A stretch of 64,000 nucleotides of DNA, from the NCBI GenBank assembly GCA_002151545.1, contig CP021237.1, forward strand, positions 806,001 to 870,000, in the 5' to 3' direction. The notes beneath the pieces were generated by a model, which was not told where the DNA came from, ran no database searches, and saw only the letters and a program-made list of their open reading frames with translations. Both the position numbers and the translations under genes were made by a program. Position 1 is the first letter of the stretch; each line of letters begins with the position of its first letter. Of this stretch, positions 58,552 to 64,000 are shown piece after piece. The DNA is from Sphingobacteriaceae bacterium GW460-11-11-14-LB5. GTDB taxonomy: Bacteria; Bacteroidota; Bacteroidia; Sphingobacteriales; Sphingobacteriaceae.

Positions 58552-59298
58552 GATACTAGACAACGCCTTCAAATTCCACTCTTTAATCTCTTCGATGGTA
58601 ATGCGGTCTTCGTAAATTGCTTTTCCAACTACTACACTTCTAATCGGGTACTTGGCCAGGTCGTAGATATCCTGCATCGAACTTACACCACCTGAAGCAA
58701 TCAGTTTAATCATCGGCGAATGTTCAAGCAGTTTTTCGTATAAATCGATAGCAGCCCCGCCTAATTTTCCATCTTTGCTGATATCAGTACATAAGAAACG
58801 GAAAAAGCCTAGCGAGAGACATTTGTCAACGTAATCCATCAGTTTAATCGGCGAACTTTCCATCCAGCCAGAATATTTTATGACTTCATCCAAAACATCA
58901 ATTGCAATCACAATACGGTTGGCGTAATCGTCTTTTTTAGCAAAAGCCTCGCTGAGTTGAGGTAAGAAATCAGGATTGGTAATGGCCTGTGTACCTACAA
59001 TTACGCGGTGAATACCAGCATCAAGCAAATTGGTCACCTGCTCTATGGTTCTGATCCCACCACCATACTGCACTTTCATTTCGGTTTTTTTAATAATCTC
59101 GAAAAGTGTTTTTTGATTGCTAAAATCTCCTTTGGCGCCGTTTAAATCGATAATATGAATGAAATCGGTGCCATTTGAACGGTATTTCTCTATCATTTCG
59201 GGGATAGAAACAGCATACTCTGTTTTTTGGTTGTAATCGCCTTCACGAAGACGGACAACTTTTCCATCCAAAATATCAATAGCAGGTATTATGTACAT
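58549..59298 (-). CDS. hisA: Phosphoribosylformimino-5-aminoimidazole carboxamide ribotide isomerase
   Basis: The 249-residue TIM barrel is HisA: MYIIPAIDILDGKVVRLREGDY with the catalytic Asp, VQYGGGIRTIEQVTNLLDAG, IVIAIDVLDEVI (second Asp region) and LIASGGVSSMQDI. It performs the Amadori step before HisF/HisH. Its TAA stop is the terminal TAA of the inserted element on the hisF side. It begins one base after hisH's stop, so coupling between hisH and hisA is probable. Confidence 0.96.
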   Translation of the reverse strand: MYIIPAIDILDGKVVRLREGDYNQKTEYAVSIPEMIEKYRSNGTDFIHIIDLNGAKGDFSNQKTLFEIIKKTEMKVQYGGGIRTIEQVTNLLDAGIHRVIVGTQAITNPDFLPQLSEAFAKKDDYANRIVIAIDVLDEVIKYSGWMESSPIKLMDYVDKCLSLGFFRFLCTDISKDGKLGGAAIDLYEKLLEHSPMIKLIASGGVSSMQDIYDLAKYPIRSVVVGKAIYEDRITIEEIKEWNLKALSSI

Positions 59299-59299
59299 T

Positions 59300-59932
59300 T
59301 TATAAGCTTAAATTTGAAAAATTTTTTAATACTAGTTCGCCGGCTTTTCCCGATTTTTCGGGGTGAAATTGAACGCCGTAAAAATTATCTTTTTGTACCG
59401 CTGCCGAAAACTTTAAACCATAATCAGCAGATGCGATGTCAAAAGTAGGGTTATATTCAATAAAGTACGAATGCACAAAGTAAAATTGTGTATTATCTTC
59501 AACACCTTCAAATAATGAATTGTTTTTCGGACTCACGGCATTCCAACCCATGTGTGGTATTTTGATATTCAGTGATTTATCGAATTTTTTGGTTTTAACC
59601 GGAACGATATTTAAAAGCGCGGCATCGCCCTCTTCCGAATGTTCGGTAATGAGCTGCATGCCCACACAGATACCGAGGACTGGTTTTGTTAGTTTTTTAA
59701 TCGCCTCTACCAAACCTGTTCCTTTCAGTTTTTCCATGGCAGCACCCGCATGACCAACACCAGGGATGATGATGTGGCTATATTTTTCGAGGTCACTTTC
59801 TGTATTTACCATGCCATAGGTTACATTTAAGCGATCTAAAGCTGCGGTAAGGGAGAAAATGTTGCCCGCTCCGTAATTTACTATTCCAACCCCTAAATCC
59901 CCTGAAGGGGACTTTGAATTTCTATCGTTCAT
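59300..59932 (-). CDS. hisH: Imidazole glycerol phosphate synthase glutaminase subunit HisH, with repeat-derived N-terminus
   Basis: The 210-residue protein is a class I glutamine amidotransferase: VLGICVGMQLITEHSEEG with the nucleophile Cys, and GVQFHPEKSG with the His-x-x-Glu dyad. Family proteins begin M-(I/V)-GIVNYGAGN. Here GVGIVNYGAGNIF is preceded by MNDRNSKSPSGDL, 13 residues coming from a mini-element, and the native ATG appears replaced by GGG. No other start exists in frame near GIVNYG. HisH supplies ammonia to HisF, so both partners carry N-terminal additions of the same origin. Confidence 0.93.
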   Translation of the reverse strand: MNDRNSKSPSGDLGVGIVNYGAGNIFSLTAALDRLNVTYGMVNTESDLEKYSHIIIPGVGHAGAAMEKLKGTGLVEAIKKLTKPVLGICVGMQLITEHSEEGDAALLNIVPVKTKKFDKSLNIKIPHMGWNAVSPKNNSLFEGVEDNTQFYFVHSYFIEYNPTFDIASADYGLKFSAAVQKDNFYGVQFHPEKSGKAGELVLKNFSNLSL

Positions 59933-60001
59933 GTTATTGTTTATAACGAATTTATCTTAACGTCAATTTGCTGTCTTCTCCCCTTTAGGGGCTGGGGGTT
60001 A
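59891..60001. mobile_element. 111-bp hairpin-ended mini-element at the hisB/hisH junction
   Basis: The right end GGGGGTTA includes the complement of the hisB stop TAA; its hairpin is CCCCTTTAGGGG (about 59980-59991). The left end begins CCCCTAAATCCCC with the hairpin CCCCTGAAGGGG (59899-59910). The ends are inverted copies, facing outward as TAACCCC/GGGGTT. The interior of about 70 bases carries the ATG now used by hisH. There is no nuclease gene, so it is a non-autonomous relative of the hisF element. Confidence 0.75.
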
Positions 60002-61132
60002 CAAGAGTCCCTTTGTGCTCGGCAATACCATTTTCTCGGCATCGCGTTTAATGGCCATTTTAATGGCTTTGGCGAAGGCTTTAAAAATAGCTTCAATTTT
60101 ATGGTGCTCGTTATCGCCTTCTGCTTTCACATTTAAGTTGCATTTTGCGGCATCGCTAAACGATTTAAAGAAGTGATAGAACATTTCTGTCGGCATATCG
60201 CCAACTTTTTCGCGTTTAAATTCAGCATCCCAAACAATCCAGTTTCTTCCACCAAAATCAATGGCTACCTGTGCCAGGCAATCGTCCATTGGTAAGCAAA
60301 AACCATACCTTTCAATGCCTAATTTGTTGCCTAAACCTTTGGCAAAGGCTTCGCCTAAGGCAATACCCGTGTCTTCTATGGTGTGGTGCTCGTCAATATG
60401 TAAGTCGCCTTTTGCAATTACTTCTAAATCTACACTTCCATGTCTGGCAATCTGATCAAGCATGTGATCGAAAAAGTTTAAACCCGTTTCAATCTTGGCC
60501 TTTCCTGTGCCATCCAGATCGAGGTTGATGGTAATATCAGTTTCATTGGTTTTGCGTTCGTGGTGAATTTTTCTGCTTCCTGCTTTTAACAGGTTGTAGA
60601 TATCTTCCCATTTCTTGGTTTCCAGAATGATCACATCCAATAAAGTTTCGTGTTTATCCAAGGCTTCTGTCGAACCTAAGGCATCATTCTGGCGGAGGAA
60701 AATTGCTTTAGCGCCTAAGTTTTTGGCCAAAACCACATCATTCAAACGATCGCCGATCACGAAAGAGTTTTTCAGGTCGTAATCTTCACTGAAATATTTG
60801 GTTAATAAGGCCGTACCTGGTTTACGCGTAGGGGCATTGTCTTTAGCAAAAGTTCTATCAATTACAATCTCACTGAAATGAACGCCTTCACCTTCAAAAG
60901 TATCCAACATAAAATTGTGGATCGGCCAGAAATTTTCTTCAGGATTTGAAAGTGTTCCCAATCCATCCTGATTGGTCACCATCACCAGTTCGTAATCTAA
61001 TTCGGCCGCAATTTTCGATAAATAATATAAAGAGCGCGGATAAAATTTAAGCTTTGCAAAACTATCTACCTGTTCATCATCAGGCTCGATGTTTAACGTA
61101 CCATCGCGGTCTATAAATAATACTTTCTTCAT
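59999..61132 (-). CDS. hisB: Bifunctional histidinol-phosphatase / imidazoleglycerol-phosphate dehydratase
   Basis: The 377-residue protein fuses an HAD phosphatase ([19 protein letters not shown] with nucleophile Asp, [20 protein letters not shown]) to the dehydratase ([49 protein letters not shown], with the paired His metal ligands). It catalyses steps six and eight. The stop codon is the terminal TAA of the adjacent mini-element. One base separates its start from the hisC stop. Confidence 0.96.
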   Translation of the reverse strand: MKKVLFIDRDGTLNIEPDDEQVDSFAKLKFYPRSLYYLSKIAAELDYELVMVTNQDGLGTLSNPEENFWPIHNFMLDTFEGEGVHFSEIVIDRTFAKDNAPTRKPGTALLTKYFSEDYDLKNSFVIGDRLNDVVLAKNLGAKAIFLRQNDALGSTEALDKHETLLDVIILETKKWEDIYNLLKAGSRKIHHERKTNETDITINLDLDGTGKAKIETGLNFFDHMLDQIARHGSVDLEVIAKGDLHIDEHHTIEDTGIALGEAFAKGLGNKLGIERYGFCLPMDDCLAQVAIDFGGRNWIVWDAEFKREKVGDMPTEMFYHFFKSFSDAAKCNLNVKAEGDNEHHKIEAIFKAFAKAIKMAIKRDAEKMVLPSTKGLL

Positions 61133-61133
61133 T

Positions 61134-62174
61134 TTAAAAATTTTCTAGAACAGTTAATAGTTTATCGTTTTCTTCTTTTGTACCCACGGTAATCCTTAAA
61201 CAGCCTTCGCATAAAGTTACTTTAGAACGGTCGCGAACGATGATGCCCTGATCAACCAATGTATCGTAAATTTTTAATGCATCGGTAACTTCTGTCAGGA
61301 TAAAATTAGCATCAGAAGGATATACTTTTTTAACAATATTGAGTGCAGTTAAAGCCTTACTTAAACGGTCTCTTTCTGCCACAGATTCTTTAATCCAATC
61401 GTTCACCTGAGCGATGTTTTTTAAGGCTTCAAAAGCTAAATCCTGAGTGGCCTGATTGATGTTGTAAGGTGGTTTGATTTTGTTCAAAACATCGATCACT
61501 TTCGTGGAAGAAAATGCCATGCCTAAACGTAATGCGGCAAGTCCCCAGGCTTTCGAAAAAGTTTGTAAAACCACCAGGTTTCCGTACTCGGTTAGCTCCT
61601 GAATAAAGGTCTTCTGACGGGCGTAATTAATGTACGCTTCATCCACCACAACGATGCCATTAAAGTTGGCTAAAATGGTTTCAATATCTTCACGGTTTAT
61701 CGAATTTCCGGTTGGATTATTTGGCGAACAAATGAAGATTAATTTGGTGTTTTTATCAATCGTTTCTGCAATCTTTTCCATGTCAAGTTGGAAGTTAGGA
61801 AGCAGGCTCACTTTGCGTATTTCAACATCATTTATGTTAGCCGAAACTTCATACATTCCATAGGTTGGTGGCAGCACAATGACATTGTCTTTTCCAGGGT
61901 TACAAAAAGCGCGGAACAATAAATCTATCGCTTCATCGCTACCGTTTCCTAAAAAAGTGTTCTCAATGGGCACGCCTTTTATTTTGCTGATTGCATCCTT
62001 CAAATCCAGTTGTAATGGATCAGGATAACGATTATAATTTGCTGGTAATGGCGAACCATAACTGTTTTCGTTTGCATCTAAAAATACTGATGCCTGACCT
62101 TTGAATTCGTCCCTGGCGGTAGAGTAGGGGCGAAGGTTTTTTATATTTTCTCTTACTAAATCGTTAATGTCCAT
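61134..62174 (-). CDS. hisC: Histidinol-phosphate aminotransferase
   Basis: The 346-residue protein is a class I/II PLP aminotransferase of the HisC type: [49 protein letters not shown], and the PLP-Lys motif [18 protein letters not shown]. It converts imidazole acetol phosphate to histidinol phosphate. The ATG at 62174 is used; an upstream GTG begins within a paired-hairpin repeat and was rejected. It is preceded by that repeat in the 106-base gap to hisD. Confidence 0.95.
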   Translation of the reverse strand: MDINDLVRENIKNLRPYSTARDEFKGQASVFLDANENSYGSPLPANYNRYPDPLQLDLKDAISKIKGVPIENTFLGNGSDEAIDLLFRAFCNPGKDNVIVLPPTYGMYEVSANINDVEIRKVSLLPNFQLDMEKIAETIDKNTKLIFICSPNNPTGNSINREDIETILANFNGIVVVDEAYINYARQKTFIQELTEYGNLVVLQTFSKAWGLAALRLGMAFSSTKVIDVLNKIKPPYNINQATQDLAFEALKNIAQVNDWIKESVAERDRLSKALTALNIVKKVYPSDANFILTEVTDALKIYDTLVDQGIIVRDRSKVTLCEGCLRITVGTKEENDKLLTVLENF

Positions 62175-62191
62175 TTTAATATTTTTATTCC

Positions 62192-62255
62192 TCACCCTGA
62201 ATTTAGTTCAGGGTCTTTTTATTATATAGATGCTGAAATAAATTCAGCATGACGG
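62192..62255. repeat. Paired-hairpin repeat, copy B, between hisD and hisC
   Basis: ACCCTGAATTTAGTTCAGGGT (arms 62194-62201, 62207-62214) and ATGCTGAAATAAATTCAGCAT (62230-62237, 62243-62250) then GACG, in the same order as copy A at 55.5 kb. Runs of T after the first hairpin give it terminator form on the plus strand. Confidence 0.82.
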
Positions 62256-62280
62256 CCTCACTATATAGGTTTACCTTAAT

Positions 62281-63561
62281 TTAATTCTTCAATCTAATAC
62301 TCACCGCATTCTTATGCGCTTCTAGTCCTTCTGCTGCGGCAAGTATCTCAACTGTACGGCCTATGTTGTTTAATCCTGTTGCAGAAAGGTGCTGAAAGGT
62401 GATTTTTTTCAGAAAAGCATCAGTAGATACACCCGAATAAGCCTTTGCGAAACCACTGGTTGGTAAGGTATGGTTCGTTCCGGAAGCATAATCGCCAGCA
62501 CTTTCTGGTGTAAGGTTACCCAAAAACACCGATCCTGCATTGGTAATCAATGGAATAAGGCTTTGAAAATGTTCAGTAGCCAATATTAAATGCTCTGGTG
62601 CATATTCATTTGAAAATTGCATCGCCTCTTCCAGGTTTTTAGCTAAAACCGCATATGAATTGGCTATTGCCTTAGCTGCAATATCCTTTCTAGGGAGCAC
62701 ATTAAGCTGATTTTCAATTTCTTTTAAGGTTTCAGCGATGATCTGATAAGAAGTAGCCACTAAAATAGCCTGACTATCAGTTCCGTGTTCTGCCTGTGCA
62801 AGCAGATCAGCAGCAATAAATGAAGGGTTGGCAGTCTCATCAGCGATAACCAGTACCTCTGATGGTCCGGCAGGCATATCGATAGCTACTTTATTTTGAA
62901 CCATTGTTTTTGCTGTAGTGACATAACGGTTGCCGGGACCGAAGATCTTATATACCTGTGGTACGCTTTCCGTTCCGAAAGCCATTGCAGCAACCGCTTG
63001 TGCGCCGCCAATTAAGAATACTTTTTCGATACCCAAAAGCACCGCGCAGTAGGCCAGATAACAATTGGTTTTGCCATCATTTTGTGGAGGAGAACATACC
63101 ACAATTTCTTTACAGCCGGCAATGATTGCAGGGGTAGCCAGCATTAAAAAAGTACTCGGTAAAACGGCTGTTCCTCCCGGGATATAAAGGCCCACTTTTT
63201 CAATTGGCCTCGATTCGCGCCAACACATAACGCCTGGCATCGTTTCGATTTTATCTTCAGTTTTTAACTGCGACTGGTGAAAAGTTTTAATGTTTTGATA
63301 GGCCGTATCAATCGCTTTTTTTGCTTCAGCCGGAATGTTAGAGGCAATTGATTTTAATTCTTCAGCATCCAAAAACAGCTTCTCCAAATCAACTTTATCA
63401 AACGCTTTTGCGAAGTTGAAAAGTGCCTGGTCGCCATCTTTTTTTACCGTGCTGATGATGTCGGTTACCCGTTCTTCAACCAGTTTGTCGTCTTCAATCT
63501 GCCTTGAACAAAGTTCTTCAATTTTTGATTTAGATAAATCTGTATAATTGTAGATTTTCAA
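62281..63561 (-). CDS. hisD: Histidinol dehydrogenase
   Basis: The 426-residue protein is HisD, the zinc enzyme that oxidises histidinol to histidine in two NAD-dependent steps. VGLYIPGGTAVLPSTFLMLATPA, GGAQAVAAMAFGTESVP, KIFGPGNRYVTTAKTMV, DMPAGPSEVLVIAD and AEHGTDSQAILVA give its standard signature, and EHLILAT and SGTNHTLPTSGFAKAYSG complete the active site. Length matches the family. It lies between hisG (49 bases upstream) and hisC. Confidence 0.97.
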   Translation of the reverse strand: MKIYNYTDLSKSKIEELCSRQIEDDKLVEERVTDIISTVKKDGDQALFNFAKAFDKVDLEKLFLDAEELKSIASNIPAEAKKAIDTAYQNIKTFHQSQLKTEDKIETMPGVMCWRESRPIEKVGLYIPGGTAVLPSTFLMLATPAIIAGCKEIVVCSPPQNDGKTNCYLAYCAVLLGIEKVFLIGGAQAVAAMAFGTESVPQVYKIFGPGNRYVTTAKTMVQNKVAIDMPAGPSEVLVIADETANPSFIAADLLAQAEHGTDSQAILVATSYQIIAETLKEIENQLNVLPRKDIAAKAIANSYAVLAKNLEEAMQFSNEYAPEHLILATEHFQSLIPLITNAGSVFLGNLTPESAGDYASGTNHTLPTSGFAKAYSGVSTDAFLKKITFQHLSATGLNNIGRTVEILAAAEGLEAHKNAVSIRLKN

Positions 63562-63610
63562 TGTTTTATAATTTAAAATTAACTAATAGTTAATGTGAAT
63601 TTAAACGATT

Positions 63611-64000
63611 TTATCTGATTATTTTCTCGATTGGCATTACTAAAATACCCTCAGCACCTGCTGCTTTTAAACTGTTGATTTTATCCCAGAAGTCTTCTTC
63701 AGCAATTACAGAATGAACGGCTACCCAGTTCGGTTCGAAGAGTGGAACCACGGTTGGACTTTTTACACCTGGCAGTAAATCGACTACCTTTTGAAGGTTA
63801 TCTTTTGATACATTTAGTACCACGTATTTGTTCGATTTTGCACTAAGTACAGAGCGGATGCGTTGAAGCAATTCTGCAACTTCAGGATTATCAGCTATCG
63901 ATTTATTTCCAATTAAAACGGCTTCCGATTGCATTACATCAGCGAATGGTTTTAGGCCATTGCTCTTTAATGTTCCACCGGTTGATACGATATCAAAAAT
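63611..64000 (-). CDS. hisG: ATP phosphoribosyltransferase HisG (C-terminal part, cut by window edge)
   Basis: The open frame runs off the right edge. The visible 129 residues include DIVSTGGTLKSNGLKPFADVMQSEAVLIGNK, the end of the catalytic domain, and then a C-terminal ACT-like regulatory domain (KYVVLNVSKDNLQKVVDLLPG, SPTVVPLFEPNWVAVHSVI, AEGILVMPIEKIIR). This is the long, hexameric, histidine-feedback-inhibited form, which does not need HisZ. The Met at 63934 is internal. HisG begins the pathway and is probably the first gene of the operon. Confidence 0.93.
   Translation of the reverse strand: MFDIVSTGGTLKSNGLKPFADVMQSEAVLIGNKSIADNPEVAELLQRIRSVLSAKSNKYVVLNVSKDNLQKVVDLLPGVKSPTVVPLFEPNWVAVHSVIAEEDFWDKINSLKAAGAEGILVMPIEKIIR

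Noticed and set aside
62175..62195. GTG start giving hisC seven extra residues
   Set aside because: The codon lies inside the paired-hairpin repeat; the ATG at 62174 is the natural start.

Overview
The window reads as chromosomal DNA of a Sphingobacteriaceae-type Bacteroidota, most like Pedobacter. The sequence supports this with AT-rich DNA, several promoters of the Bacteroidota form TAnnTTTG lying only a few bases before start codons, gldC, a gliding-motility-associated C-terminal domain protein, DUF4397 and DUF4836 proteins, a bacteroidotal Ccm set and many leader-poor genes. I see no rRNA, tRNA, CRISPR array, prophage or classical transposase. Nearly all genes are core or lineage-typical; the unusual content lies in the repeats.

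Layout. 0-5.5 kb: dnaN, two DUF4397 lipoproteins, a DedA protein, a zinc phospholipase/nuclease-like protein, a VOC protein and a DUF1569 protein. 5.5-7.1 kb: a tandem array of three GC-rich hairpin-ended elements separated by two near-identical DUF559 (Vsr-like) nuclease genes. 7.1-20.9 kb: DUF4395, a flavin monooxygenase, a LigT-like protein, hscA, a glycosyltransferase, miaE, DUF3810, dihydroorotase, a DEAD-box helicase, gldC and a lipocalin. 20.9-27.2 kb: a tightly packed polyamine-type operon (AdoMet decarboxylase-like, DUF4178, a 57-residue peptide, DUF350, membrane spermidine synthase-like, Tat-exported FAD amine oxidase-like, and a membrane protein). 27.3-32.1 kb: a cupin, ogt, ccmBCD, gdhA. 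32.6-36.9 kb: three exported or anchored proteins of unknown role. 37.1-46.2 kb: ccmE (CxxxY type), ccmF, a DUF2520 protein, ferredoxin, iscX, kdsC-like, a Usp behind a 48-bp perfect palindrome, maf and ppx. 46.6-55.5 kb: DUF72, dnaJ-grpE, ftsE, a CHU_C-type exported protein, acyl-CoA reductase opposite a dicluster ferredoxin, a Usp and an NlpC/P60 hydrolase. 55.6-64 kb: a WD40 gene and the leftward operon hisG-D-C-B-H-A-F-I.

The most striking signal is in the his operon. Two gene junctions (hisB/hisH and hisA/hisF) carry insertions with the same architecture: each end is a GC-rich hairpin, and the outer terminus reads TAACCCC, so the element itself supplies the stop codon of the upstream gene. 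At the far end the downstream gene appears to have lost its ATG and resumes at codon 2. In hisH the insert is a 111-bp mini-element that provides a new ATG and a short N-terminal extension. In hisF the insert carries a complete DUF559 nuclease ORF that runs in frame through the terminal hairpin into HisF, giving a 398-residue nuclease-HisF chimera with no alternative HisF start codon. The 5.6-7.1 kb array has ends of the same kind, and there too the TAA terminus is the stop codon of a DUF559 gene. I propose that DUF559 nucleases and these hairpin-ended elements form one mobile, gene-junction-targeting system with autonomous and mini forms. That is inference from architecture; the fusion and the termini are directly visible.

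How genes work together: the his operon encodes all eight polypeptides of histidine synthesis except the N-terminal part of HisG, which lies outside the window. ccmB/C/D and ccmE/F supply haem export and attachment for c-type cytochromes. HscA, ferredoxin and IscX belong to Fe-S assembly but sit in separate loci. DnaJ-GrpE are Hsp70 co-chaperones. The polyamine operon probably makes or modifies an aminopropylated molecule at the membrane.
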